A stretch of 64,000 bases of DNA from Corynebacterium lactis RW2-5 (GCF_001274895.1 NZ_CP006841.1:2356001-2420000); one strand, 5' to 3'; counted from the stretch's first letter, positions 54,150 to 64,000 are shown. A program made the numbers and translations. Notes: generated by a model not told the origin, from the letters alone.

Positions 54150-55880
54150 ATGACTGACTTCCCCACCAAAGACGGCCTGAATATGCCCATCACTCCGCTG
54201 CGCTTCCTCGAGCGCAGCGCCCGCGTCCATCCGGAAAAGATCGGATTTGTCGACGGCCCCCGCCGAATCTCCTTCCGCCAGATGGCCACGGATGCGCAGG
54301 CCTTCGCGCACGCGCTTATCGACGCCGGCCTGGCCACCCACGAGCGCATCGGCGTCCTGGCGGCCAACAGCTACGAGGCTCTACTGGCCCAGTTCGCCGT
54401 ACCGCTAGCCAGAGGCGTGGTGGTGGCGATCAATACACGACTGGCCCCGAAGGAGATCGAATACATCCTGGAGCACTCGGGCATAACCACCCTGATGGGC
54501 GAGAAGTCTCTGATCGACAAAGCTCTTCCCACAATCGGCCACCAGCTAGAGCATGTCATTTACATCGCCGATGGCGACGGCACCGAACCGGTAGCCGCAC
54601 CTGCCACCGACCCCGCTACCGATGAGCCGGGTTCAAGCACAGCCAGCATCGACTTCACCACCTTTAGCAGCTTCATCGCGGGAGGCGGCGTCGGCAAGCA
54701 GGACCTGCCCTACGAGGTGGCCGATGAAAATGACCCCATCGCGATTAACTACACCTCGGGCACGACAGGCAAGCCGAAGGGCGTGGTCTACACTCACCGC
54801 GGCGCGTACCTCAACGCGCTGGGGCAGGTGCAGACGATGCACTTCAACCACCACACCGTTTACCTGTGGACACTGCCTATGTTCCACTGCTCCGGCTGGT
54901 GCACCGGTTGGGCAGCGATGTCGGTGAGCGCGCGCCAGGTAGCAATTCGCGCGGTGCGCGGCCCCGAGATGTGGCAGCTCATCCTCGACGAGGGCGTCAC
55001 CGCGATGTGCGGCGCCCCAGCAGTGCTGACCACGCTGGTCGACGACGAGAACAAGCGCCGCGTCACCAACCTGCGAATCATGACCGCGGGCGCCCCGCCG
55101 AGCCCGACCATCATCACGCGCTGCGAAAATATCGGAGTGGAGATCACCCACGTCTACGGCCTGACCGAAACCTACGGCCCATTCACCGTCTGCGAGTCCC
55201 AGCCGGACTGGTCCGACATGACCGTCCGCCGCCGCGCAGTGCTCAAGGCCCGCCAGGGCGTCGCGTCCGTCACCAACCAGGACGTGCGCATTATTGAGCC
55301 CACCGATACCCTCGACGCACCACTAATCGATGTGCCTGCCGACGGCGCCACGATTGGCGAGATCATCATGACGGGCAACGGCGTGATGAACGGGTACTTC
55401 CGCGACCCGGAGGCGACCGCGCACGCGTTCCGGGGCGGCTGGTTCCACTCCGGAGACCTGGGCGTGATGCACCCGGACGGATATATCCAGCTCCTCGACC
55501 GCGCCAAGGACGTCATCGTCTCCGGCGGTGAGAACATCTCCACCATCGAGGTCGAGCAGGCCGTAGTGAGTTACCCGGATGTGTCCGATTGCGCCGTCAT
55601 CGGCGTTCCGGACGACAAGTGGGGCGAGCGCCCGCGCGCCTACGTCGTACTGCGCCCGGAGGCGCTCGGCGAAGGCTCACCGGAGGAGATCGCCGAGCAC
55701 AACGAGGCCGTAGCCGCGGTTATCATCGCGCACTGCCGCGCCCACATCGCCGGATACAAAGTCCCGCGCGACGTGGTGGTCATCGACGAGTTGCCGCGGA
55801 CCTCGACCGGCAAGGTGCGCAAAAACGAGCTGCGCGAGGCCGCCTGGGCGGGGCACGGGGACTCCCGCATCAAGGGCTAA
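54150..55880 (+). CDS. Acyl-CoA synthetase (FadD-type AMP-forming ligase)
   Basis: 576 residues from ATG 54150 (GTG 54144 is an alternative). ANL motifs: NYTSGTTGKPKGVVYTHRG, YGLTETYGP, SGDLGVMHPDGYIQLLDRAKD, GGENISTIEVEQ and the catalytic Lys in TSTGKVRKNEL. An insert rich in Ala/Thr/Pro at about residues 150-180 is not family-wide. Probably activates fatty or aromatic acids. The spacing of a -10-like TTTACT suggests a leaderless or very short-leader transcript. Convergent with metE, ten-base gap. A copy of the dispersed 11-mer is at 54689. Confidence 0.88.
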   Translation: MTDFPTKDGLNMPITPLRFLERSARVHPEKIGFVDGPRRISFRQMATDAQAFAHALIDAGLATHERIGVLAANSYEALLAQFAVPLARGVVVAINTRLAPKEIEYILEHSGITTLMGEKSLIDKALPTIGHQLEHVIYIADGDGTEPVAAPATDPATDEPGSSTASIDFTTFSSFIAGGGVGKQDLPYEVADENDPIAINYTSGTTGKPKGVVYTHRGAYLNALGQVQTMHFNHHTVYLWTLPMFHCSGWCTGWAAMSVSARQVAIRAVRGPEMWQLILDEGVTAMCGAPAVLTTLVDDENKRRVTNLRIMTAGAPPSPTIITRCENIGVEITHVYGLTETYGPFTVCESQPDWSDMTVRRRAVLKARQGVASVTNQDVRIIEPTDTLDAPLIDVPADGATIGEIIMTGNGVMNGYFRDPEATAHAFRGGWFHSGDLGVMHPDGYIQLLDRAKDVIVSGGENISTIEVEQAVVSYPDVSDCAVIGVPDDKWGERPRAYVVLRPEALGEGSPEEIAEHNEAVAAVIIAHCRAHIAGYKVPRDVVVIDELPRTSTGKVRKNELREAAWAGHGDSRIKG

Positions 55881-55889
55881 CGCTAAGAG

Positions 55890-58253
55890 CTACAGCACCC
55901 GCGCCCCCTCTGAAACCGGCTCCGCACCGGCTCGCACTTCGGAGAGCGGTTCTGCTGCTGAGCGGGCTTTTTTAGCGGCCTTGACCAGCACTTTCAGGGA
56001 GGCGATTGTCTCTGGCCAACCCCGGGTTTTCAGGCCACAGTCCGGGTTGATCCACAGCAGCTTGGGGTCCACGCTCGCCAACGCGTCAGAAATCAGGTCA
56101 TCGACCTCTTGCTGCCCCGGCACACGCGGCGAGTGGATATCCCACACACCGGGGCCGATTCCTTGTGCGTAGCCGGCGTTGGAGAGGGCGGCAAGGACTT
56201 GCATTCCATTTCGGGCCGCTTCGATGGAGGTAACATCGGCATCCAAATCACCGATAGTGCCGATTAGCTCATTGAATTCCGAATAGCACATATGGGTGTG
56301 AATCTGGATGTCATCGGCCACTCCGGCCGTGGCCAGACGGAAGGATCCGACCGCCCATTCGAGGTAGGCGGGCTGATCCTCCTTCCTCAGCGGCAGCAGC
56401 TCACGGATTGCAGGCTCATCTACCTGAATGATGCGCGCACCGGCAGCCACCAGATCGGCAATCTCGTCACGCAGCGCTAACGCCACCTGATCTGCGGTAG
56501 TTCCCAGTGGCTGATCGTCGCGAACAAAAGACCATGCAAGCATCGTCACCGGCCCGGTCAGCATGCCCTTGACCTGACGGGACGTCATCGTCGCCGCTGC
56601 CTCATACCAGCGCACCGTCATCGGCTCCGGGCGGGATACATCACCGAACAGAATCGGAGGACGCACACATCGGGAGCCATAAGACTGCACCCAGCCATTC
56701 GTCGTGGCTAGGTACCCGTCGAGCTGCTCAGAGAAGTACTGCACCATATCATTGCGCTCTGGCTCTCCGTGAACTAGCACGTCAAGACCAAGCTCCTCCT
56801 GGCGTTCAATGACCTCGCGGATTTCAGCTATCATCGCCGCGTCGTACCGCTCCGGGGTAAGGTCGCCGCGGCGCAGGCGCGCCCGGGCCCTGCGGATTTC
56901 CGCAGTCTGAGGGAAGGATCCAATAGTGGTGGTCGGCAACTCGGGCAGATTCAGCGTCTTTTCCTGGGCCGCACGCCTGCGCTCGAACGGAGTGCGAGTC
57001 CTGTCCTGCTCGCCGACTGCAGCCACTCGCCTCTCAACCCGCTCATTGTGGATTAACTCTGAAGTCGCCCGCTTACCGACGGCCACACGGGCCCGCCTCA
57101 GCGCCGCGGCATCGTCAGCAGTGATGTCCGTGCCGTTAATGCGCGCTTGAAGAACTCGGGCCAAAAGCGCGACCTCGGCGATTTTCTCTTCACCAAACGC
57201 TAGCCAATCGTGGATCTCGGCCTCACTTTCGGTGGGGGTCTCAGCCCTCAGCGAGTACGGAACATGCAGCAGAGAACAGCTGGTGGAAACGATAATCTCG
57301 CCTCGGTCTGCGAGATTCTCGAGAATATTCAGAGCTTCGTCGAGGTCACGCCTCCATACATTGCGCCCATCCACGATGCCCGCAACCAACACCTCTTGCC
57401 CGGTCCAGTGAGGCAATTCAGCCCCTCCAGCGACTAAGTCGACGCCGATGGCGCCGACTCCGGTTCCGGAGAAAATCTCTAGGGCCTGATCGCCGTCGCC
57501 GAAGTAAGTTTGTACCCACAGCTTTGCCCCCGCAGCCTCGGCGGCGTCGGAAAGCACCTGGTAGCACCGACGGAGACGCTGCCGGGCGCCATCATCGAGA
57601 TCTGTGACAGCGATAGGCTCATCGAGTTGTACCCACTCAAACCCCTCAGCGCCAAGGCGCACGATTATATCCTGGTAAGCGTCTACGAGCTGTTCCAGGA
57701 GGGCCAGCGGATCGGAGCCATCGTCGGTGCGTGCCAGGGCTAGGTAAGTGTACGGGCCGATCAGATGCGGACGTATGACGCCCTTGCTGTAGGCACGGAA
57801 ATTACAGGCTTCGCCGAGCCATGTGGCCACGTCGGGTCGAAAAACCGTCCGAGAGGATAGCTCTGGGACAATGTAGTGATAGTTAGTATCGAACCACTTT
57901 GTCATTGCGGACGCAGGCTGCGTCTCAGTGCCGCGCGCCGTGGCGAAATAGCGGTCAATCCAGGCAGGAAGGTTGGCGCCGATGCAATCCGGAATCGTGT
58001 CGAATCGGGACGGCAACACCCCCAGCAGAGCTGAAGTATCAAGCATTGAATCATAGAAGGACCGGCCGACGGTGGGGATTGAATCAATACCCGCAGCGTT
58101 GGCACTGTCGATGTAGCGGTGTACTAGGCCACGCGCTGTTGCTGCGAGCAGTCCGGCTGTAGCCGGGTCTCGCCAATACTTCTCCAGTGCGATTTTAAGT
58201 TCTCTATTTGGCCCGATACGCGGAATGCCCGCGACGGTAGCATGAATAGCCAT
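55890..58253 (-). CDS. metE: Cobalamin-independent methionine synthase
   Basis: 787 residues. Methylates homocysteine using 5-methyltetrahydropteroyl-triglutamate. N-terminal half: GIPRIGPNRELKIALEKYW. C-terminal catalytic half: TTIGSFPQTAEIR, MLTGPVTMLAWSFVR, and zinc ligands in HTHMCYSEF and NPDCGLKTRGW. The last 30 residues extend beyond the usual end. It is preceded by a cobalamin riboswitch, so it should be shut off when B12 is available, implying a MetH elsewhere. GAGGAAAT is the ribosome site. Confidence 0.96.
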   Translation of the reverse strand: MAIHATVAGIPRIGPNRELKIALEKYWRDPATAGLLAATARGLVHRYIDSANAAGIDSIPTVGRSFYDSMLDTSALLGVLPSRFDTIPDCIGANLPAWIDRYFATARGTETQPASAMTKWFDTNYHYIVPELSSRTVFRPDVATWLGEACNFRAYSKGVIRPHLIGPYTYLALARTDDGSDPLALLEQLVDAYQDIIVRLGAEGFEWVQLDEPIAVTDLDDGARQRLRRCYQVLSDAAEAAGAKLWVQTYFGDGDQALEIFSGTGVGAIGVDLVAGGAELPHWTGQEVLVAGIVDGRNVWRRDLDEALNILENLADRGEIIVSTSCSLLHVPYSLRAETPTESEAEIHDWLAFGEEKIAEVALLARVLQARINGTDITADDAAALRRARVAVGKRATSELIHNERVERRVAAVGEQDRTRTPFERRRAAQEKTLNLPELPTTTIGSFPQTAEIRRARARLRRGDLTPERYDAAMIAEIREVIERQEELGLDVLVHGEPERNDMVQYFSEQLDGYLATTNGWVQSYGSRCVRPPILFGDVSRPEPMTVRWYEAAATMTSRQVKGMLTGPVTMLAWSFVRDDQPLGTTADQVALALRDEIADLVAAGARIIQVDEPAIRELLPLRKEDQPAYLEWAVGSFRLATAGVADDIQIHTHMCYSEFNELIGTIGDLDADVTSIEAARNGMQVLAALSNAGYAQGIGPGVWDIHSPRVPGQQEVDDLISDALASVDPKLLWINPDCGLKTRGWPETIASLKVLVKAAKKARSAAEPLSEVRAGAEPVSEGARVL

Positions 58254-58302
58254 GATCTCGTGATTTCCTCGTCAATCGTGATCGGCAGTGAATATCTATT
58301 TC

Positions 58303-58492
58303 TCACAACCGGCAGGCATTCGGGCTTGTCGACGTAGCAGATACCGAAGCCATGGCTATTTTCACAATTGCGCCAATGCGTTTTTAGTGCAATTTGCGCG
58401 GTTTGACCCCGGATTATTCAACTAGACGCTTACCGTTGCGGGACAGCTCCGGACTTTCACCGGATTCCCCTGCATAACTCATGGTTGTTCGA
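58303..58492 (-). ncRNA. Cobalamin riboswitch controlling metE
   Basis: On the minus strand the core reads GGGGAATCCGGTGAAAGTCC then GGAGCTGTCCCGCAACGGTA (58470-58431), the conserved AdoCbl-aptamer centre. A 3' box AAGCCCGAATGCCTGCC lies at about 58327-58311. P1 can form between GAACAACC (5' end, about 58491) and GGTTGTGAG (3' end, about 58303). Length about 190 nt fits the class. The metE ribosome site follows 35 bases later, which suggests translational control. Confidence 0.88.
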
Positions 58493-58825
58493 CTATGACT
58501 CCACTCATTCCGGGGCTCCAGTGAGTGCACCATTTCGGCTCGTCATACTCAACCACAAGGCGGCTGTTGGCCAACAGTGTATACCACGCCACATTTCCTA
58601 TTGAGCAGAGGGCAAGAATTAGCGAGTTTCCGAGATTCATCAACCCTTTTGGGGTGACCTAGCAACGTATAGACCCGAAAAAGGCTAACCCCACCAGTAG
58701 TTATTCGTTTCATTTTTTGAACCAGCATATAGATAGCATGTCGTCCTATTAATGGCTTAAGATAGAAACAACAGCTAAAGCGACTACAGCCCTGCCTGAA
58801 TCTCAGCACAGAAGGGAGCCCTCCC
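58493..58825. other. Intergenic region upstream of the DyP gene
   Basis: About 330 bp between the metE leader and the DyP gene, more AT-rich than its surroundings. It must hold both promoters. AGAAGGGAG about nine bases before 58826 is the DyP ribosome site. I see no gene here. Confidence 0.6.
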
Positions 58826-59941
58826 ATGACAGAGTCGACACAAACGCCACTAAAGAACGCCATCCAGCCCTTCGACGGCGATGTGCAATCCGGCATTGAG
58901 CAACCAGGTCCCGCGCATCTGCACCTAATCGCCCTGGACTTTAACGAGGACATAAGTCCCGAAGGCATAGCCGAACTATTCCGCAGGCTTACAGACGTTT
59001 CTCGACGACTCACCCAGGGCGAGGAGATTCCAGACTTCCTCGAGCGCGCAATGGTCGAGGTCATCGCAAATCTGACCATCACTGCGGGCTTTGGCGAGCG
59101 AGTCTTTGACCTACTGGGAAAATCCGACCGCAAACCCGCCGGTCTACATGACATTCCATCCTTTAAGTTAGACCGGCTGCGCCCCGAGTGGGGGCAGAGT
59201 GACTTCGTCCTACAAATCTGCTGCGACGACGCCGTAACCACCGCCACCGTAGCCCGTCTTCTTACCAAAACCGCAAAGCCATGGGCCCATGTTAAATGGT
59301 TCCAAAAGGGTTTTGGTCGAGCATTCGGCTCTGTCCCCGTCGGCTCCACTCCACGCAACCCGATGGGCCAAATCGATGGCACCGTCAACCCAAAGGATCC
59401 CGAAGAATGGGACGAGCAAGTCTGGATTGACTCCCAGGATGCAGCGCTTAAAAACTCTTCCATCATGGTCGTTCGGCGCATCGCTCTGAATTTGGATGCA
59501 TGGGAAGAACTAACCTTGGAGGAGCGAGAAATGGTGATTGGCCGCCGAATTGACAACGGCGCTCCCCTATCCGGCGGCGATTCCGAATTCGATGAAGAGG
59601 ATATGGATGCCAAGGATGCCGAGGGCAACTATCTTATTCACCGCCAATCACACTTAGCACTATCCCGTGAACAGGATGGGCAACCGGAAGATGCCCTACG
59701 ACGCCGCGCCTATTCTTATGAAGATCAGCCGGCAGGCAACCCGGATGACCCTAACAACACCGGACTGGTGTGGATTGCATTCCAGAAAAACCCCGACAAC
59801 CAGTTCACCAAAATCCAGTCAAGACTAGACAAGGAAGACATGCTTAACGAGTGGAGCCGACATATTGGCTCTGCTGTGTACTGGATTGCTCCCGGTACGA
59901 CTCCAGATTCCTACTGGGGCCAGGAGCTCATCGAGAACTAA
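58826..59941 (+). CDS. DyP-type heme peroxidase
   Basis: 371 residues. The distal motif GQIDGTVNP (GxxDG, catalytic Asp) and a proximal heme His in LIHRQSHLALS are present. Oxidises phenolics or dyes with H2O2. There is no Tat or Sec signal, so it is a cytosolic form, and the C-terminus (GQELIEN) is not an obvious encapsulin-targeting peptide. The GC content looks lower than that of flanking genes, with more A/T-ending codons, hinting at later acquisition. Convergent with ppk2, with a bidirectional terminator between. Confidence 0.9.
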   Translation: MTESTQTPLKNAIQPFDGDVQSGIEQPGPAHLHLIALDFNEDISPEGIAELFRRLTDVSRRLTQGEEIPDFLERAMVEVIANLTITAGFGERVFDLLGKSDRKPAGLHDIPSFKLDRLRPEWGQSDFVLQICCDDAVTTATVARLLTKTAKPWAHVKWFQKGFGRAFGSVPVGSTPRNPMGQIDGTVNPKDPEEWDEQVWIDSQDAALKNSSIMVVRRIALNLDAWEELTLEEREMVIGRRIDNGAPLSGGDSEFDEEDMDAKDAEGNYLIHRQSHLALSREQDGQPEDALRRRAYSYEDQPAGNPDDPNNTGLVWIAFQKNPDNQFTKIQSRLDKEDMLNEWSRHIGSAVYWIAPGTTPDSYWGQELIEN

Positions 59942-59995
59942 CAGCGAAAGGTGCAGGCTGCGGGGTGGGAAGTGCGGGAGGCGCGGGCTGTCGGC

Positions 59996-60096
59996 ACTTT
60001 AGCGCTGTTTTAAACGCACCCGCTGCACCGTAGCGCTGGCTTGTGACTGTAGTGCACGCTATCTGCTGCTCTACAGTCGCGCAACAGCGCTAAAGT
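59996..60096. repeat. Nested inverted-repeat element between dyp and ppk2
   Basis: ACTTTAGCGCTGTT (59996-60009) and AACAGCGCTAAAGT (60083-60096) are perfect 14-base arms, 73 bases apart. Inside, GACTGTAG (60045-60052) pairs perfectly with CTACAGTC (60071-60078), and a third TAGCGCTG sits at 60031-60038. It could be a miniature mobile element or a folded RNA. Confidence 0.7.
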
Positions 60097-60164
60097 CGCC
60101 AGCCAAGGCACCAGCCTTCCCACTATTCGCCCGCCAGCCCACCCCAAAACCACTTCAAAACACC

Positions 60165-60201
60165 GAAAACCCGCCCCTCAATAAACGAGAGGCGGGTTTT
60201 C
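60165..60201. terminator. Bidirectional terminator between dyp and ppk2
   Basis: GAAAACCCGCC (60165-60175) and GGCGGGTTTTC (60191-60201) are perfect 11-base arms with T-runs inside the arm on either strand. It suits both convergent genes. Confidence 0.85.
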
Positions 60202-60258
60202 GTATAAGCCCGACAAGAGTGCGGCAGGCGCTCTCACGCCACCGACACTAGCAAATCA

Positions 60259-61158
60259 CTAGTCACCAATCTGGTCGCGACCGCGCTTCACTATCTTCGG
60301 ATCCGGAGTGCCAACCAGCTCATGGTCCTTCTCGGTGTACTCGAACTTAGAAAGCACGTAACGCATAGCATTCAGGCGTGCGCGCTTCTTGTCATTCGAC
60401 TTGATGGTAATCCACGGCGACTCATCCGTGTCGGTGTAGCGGAACTGCTCCTCCTTGGCGCGTGTGTAGTCATCCCAGCGGTCCAGCGAGGCAAGGTCCA
60501 TCGGGGAGAGCTTCCACTGGCGGACCGGATCCACCTGACGGATGGCAAAGCGAGTGCGCTGCTCCTTCTGGGTCACGGAGAACCAAAGCTTCGTCAGCGA
60601 AATACCGGAACCCAGAATCATGTTCTCCAGCATCGGAACCTCACGCAGGAACTCCGCATGCTGCGACTCGGTGCAGAAGCCCATGACACGCTCCACACCG
60701 GAACGGTTGTACCAGGAGCGGTCAAAGAACACGATCTCACCCGCGCACGGGAAGTGCTGAATGTAGCGCTGGAAGTACCAAGAGGTGGATTCGCGCGGCG
60801 ACGGCTTCTCCAGAGCGACGGTGCGCGCACCACGCGGATTCAAGTGCTCATTGAAACGCTTGATTGTGCCGCCCTTACCGGCGGCGTCACGGCCTTCGAA
60901 GAGGATGATGTGCTTCTGGCCAGTTTCCTTGGTCCAGTTCTGCCACTTCAGGAGCTCAATCTGCAGCTTGCGCTTGGTCTTTTCATACTCCTTGCGGGTG
61001 AGACGCTCCTCGTACGGGTAGTCATCCCTCCACGTATCGACGGGAGCCCCGTCAGGGGTAATCAGCACCGGATCGTCTTCATCCGAATCATCCACAACGT
61101 AGCCTTCGGTCTTCGCCAAATCGACGATGTGGAATTCCTCTTCATTCTTGTCAGCCAT
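60259..61158 (-). CDS. ppk2: Polyphosphate kinase 2
   Basis: 299 residues, single-domain PPK2. Walker A GRDAAGKGGT (about residue 88), Walker B-like VFFDRSWYNRSGVE and the lid ESTSWYFQRYIQHFP. Transfers phosphate between polyphosphate and nucleotides. An acidic N-terminal stretch of about 45 residues is common in actinobacterial members. It stands as a single gene. Confidence 0.94.
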   Translation of the reverse strand: MADKNEEEFHIVDLAKTEGYVVDDSDEDDPVLITPDGAPVDTWRDDYPYEERLTRKEYEKTKRKLQIELLKWQNWTKETGQKHIILFEGRDAAGKGGTIKRFNEHLNPRGARTVALEKPSPRESTSWYFQRYIQHFPCAGEIVFFDRSWYNRSGVERVMGFCTESQHAEFLREVPMLENMILGSGISLTKLWFSVTQKEQRTRFAIRQVDPVRQWKLSPMDLASLDRWDDYTRAKEEQFRYTDTDESPWITIKSNDKKRARLNAMRYVLSKFEYTEKDHELVGTPDPKIVKRGRDQIGD

Positions 61159-61306
61159 GTCTTCAATCTTACTGAATTAAGCAGGTTCATGTCCCCCATC
61201 AGGGTGCCTTTACCTGCAATTTCCCAGCATCGATAGCTCTCAGGCACCGAATTTGAGGGGGAGATCTCAGCTGCCTGAACCGACCTGCGAACATAGGTTG
61301 TGAAAC

Positions 61307-61666
61307 ATGTTGTTATCTGAAAGCCCTAGCAGCCCGAGCTGAGGCCGATCGTCTCCTCGCCCGCACGGAGTGGCTCGTCCGCTCCATCAACGCCACCGCC
61401 TTCAGGGAAGGCACGCCTACCAACGCCCCCCCCTGGCCAAGCGTGATTACCTTCTCGCGCGGCGAAATTTCTTAACTAAGGTGGCCGACCAAGTATCATC
61501 GAGGCAAGACCGCTATTCGTCATCCGAAATTCGTCATGTTCCAACCGTCGAGGTCAAAGAACTGAGGAGACAGACGGACAAAGCGTCGAAAGACTTCCGA
61601 GAATTGGATTCGAAAATTCAGCAGAAGAACTGGGCCACTGAGCTAATCGAAGCCAGCAAGATCTAA
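61307..61666 (+). pseudogene. Frameshifted DIP1984-family remnant
   Basis: Pieces of a DIP1984-type protein lie in different frames. ATG 61307 begins MLLSE; one extra A in AAA (61320-61322) shifts into ALAARAEADRLLARTEWLVRS. A run of eight C (61426-61433) shifts again into LAKRDYLLARRNFLTKVADQ. The rest runs to 61666 (SSRQDRYSSSEIRHVPTVEV, ending ATELIEASKI). About 35 residues expected between the first helix and the LLxRxEWLVR region are missing. Both shifts are in homopolymers, so sequencing error, slippage or decay are all possible; the internal deletion favours decay. Confidence 0.7.
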
Positions 61667-62115
61667 AAAGGCGGCTCCGGAAGGAAAACTTCACCCAGTT
61701 TCTTATTTCCAGGAAAGCCGGTAGTTTCCTAGGCAAGTTAGTAGTTGCGCGCGTATAGCGTAGGCGAGTGTCACGGCATTCTCGGCCCGAAAAGAGACCC
61801 CTATAATCACGCCTGTATTTGGGAGCGCAGGTCCATACGTCACTGAAGCTCACCAGGCATGATTCACATGGATATCGACGAACAATTGATTGTTCACTAC
61901 CAGGCACTGAGGCCTAGAGCGTGCAGCGAGGGTTGGGTATGGGGACTTAGTACGCCTACGAAATTCAGCTCCGAAATGCGACGGCCACCGAGATTCCTTG
62001 GGGATCGCATTCCACGAGGAATTCTCGGTGGCCGTCGCTTTCTTCACAGTCGAGGGCTCCGTTCTTGGCACTGCCGGAGTGGAGCCCGCTCAATCAGCGC
62101 GATGTCCACTAAGGC
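61667..62115. other. Gene-free region with a 21-bp hairpin
   Basis: 449 bp between the DIP1984 remnant and the groEL stop, with no gene that I can support. It contains a strong inverted repeat: GCGACGGCCACCGAGATTCC at 61978-61997 and its complement at 62017-62038 (one bulged base), loop about 18 bases. On the plus strand it is followed by TTTCTTC; on the minus strand it lies 78 bp after groEL and could end that transcript. Confidence 0.6.
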
Positions 62116-63762
<1,647 letters not shown>

Positions 63763-63928
63763 TTATAAGTGGCACTTACATGGGAGTTGACCCTGGCGCC
63801 CGCGACGGCATGTGATTTGAGGGAAGTGCCACCCTCTCCATCACCGGAGTCAACACTGTACTTGTTGAGATTTGTTGAACTACTTTGAGAAAACCTTGTC
63901 TAAAAGTCTTATCTAAAAGCCGTTCCTT

Positions 63929-63955
63929 TTAGCACTCAACTAATTCAAGTGCTAA
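63929..63955. promoter_or_regulatory. CIRCE operator, proximal
   Basis: TTAGCACTC-N9-AAGTGCTAA: one mismatch from the CIRCE consensus TTAGCACTC-N9-GAGTGCTAA, the HrcA repressor site. It lies about 190 bp before the groEL start. Confidence 0.9.
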
Positions 63956-63965
63956 GTCACTTTTC

Positions 63966-63990
63966 TAGCACTCCCCACCCTCGAGTGCAA
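63966..63990. promoter_or_regulatory. CIRCE operator, distal
   Basis: TAGCACTC-N9-GAGTGCAA: the core of a second CIRCE element, ten bases beyond the first, with the outermost bases diverged. Confidence 0.75.
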
Positions 63991-64000
63991 GGTTTGCCCA

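Overview
The window looks like a chromosomal segment of a Corynebacterium-type actinobacterium (Mycobacteriales). The DNA is GC-rich, and much of the gene order matches what I recall of the Mycobacterium tuberculosis Rv3580c-Rv3628 region: cysS, carD, lpqE, radA, a membrane protein, carbonic anhydrase and mutY; then clpC and lysS; then panD-panC, the fol genes, ftsH, hpt, tilS, a PBP4-type carboxypeptidase and ppa. The species cannot be fixed from sequence alone. I see no rRNA, tRNA, CRISPR array, phage or intact insertion sequence.

Layout. 1-7.1 kb: cysS (cut by the window edge), carD, lpqE, radA, a membrane protein, carbonic anhydrase, mutY, a secreted lipase and a tiny DUF4236 gene. ispD-ispF and disA, expected by synteny, are absent here. 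7.1-9.9 kb: clpC with a ClgR-like box. 9.9-25.6 kb: a block between clpC and lysS. It holds a SigK/RskA sigma/anti-sigma pair with a Met-rich lipoprotein and DipZ, joined by two matching ECF-type promoters; an acyl-CoA ligase; a Tat-exported phosphoesterase; an orphan MmpS-like protein; two acyl-CoA dehydrogenases; and two DUF5692-like membrane proteins flanking an SRPBCC protein. 25.6-33.8 kb: lysS, a five-gene envelope/polyamine-type operon (DUF4178, DUF2617, DUF4247, DUF350, membrane aminopropyltransferase), phoX and panD. 33.9-42.8 kb: an ftsH-folE-folP-folB-folK-DUF3180-DUF6779-DUF2520-panC run for folate and pantothenate synthesis. 43-48 kb: hpt, tilS, amidase, dacB-like carboxypeptidase, ppa. 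48-56 kb: rhodanese, then a MarR regulator with a poly-lysine tail translationally coupled to a 1335-residue Pls/PosA-type synthetase, a flavin-monooxygenase pseudogene and an acyl-CoA ligase. 56-64 kb: metE behind a cobalamin riboswitch, a DyP peroxidase, PPK2, a frameshifted DIP1984-family remnant, and groEL with two CIRCE operators.

Regulation is unusually readable: GlxR/CRP-like dyads before fadD, fadE and phoX, a ClgR box before clpC, CIRCE before groEL, a B12 riboswitch before metE and matched SigK-type promoters.

The observation I would follow first is not a gene. The 11-mer CGTCGGCAAGC occurs exactly 16 times on both strands, in three different coding frames and once between genes, where chance predicts well under one. 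Fifteen of the 16 copies carry a G five bases upstream, giving RGGNNNCGTCGGCAAGC as a consensus. This behaves like a DNA-level signal (uptake-like, Chi-like or architectural) rather than a protein motif.
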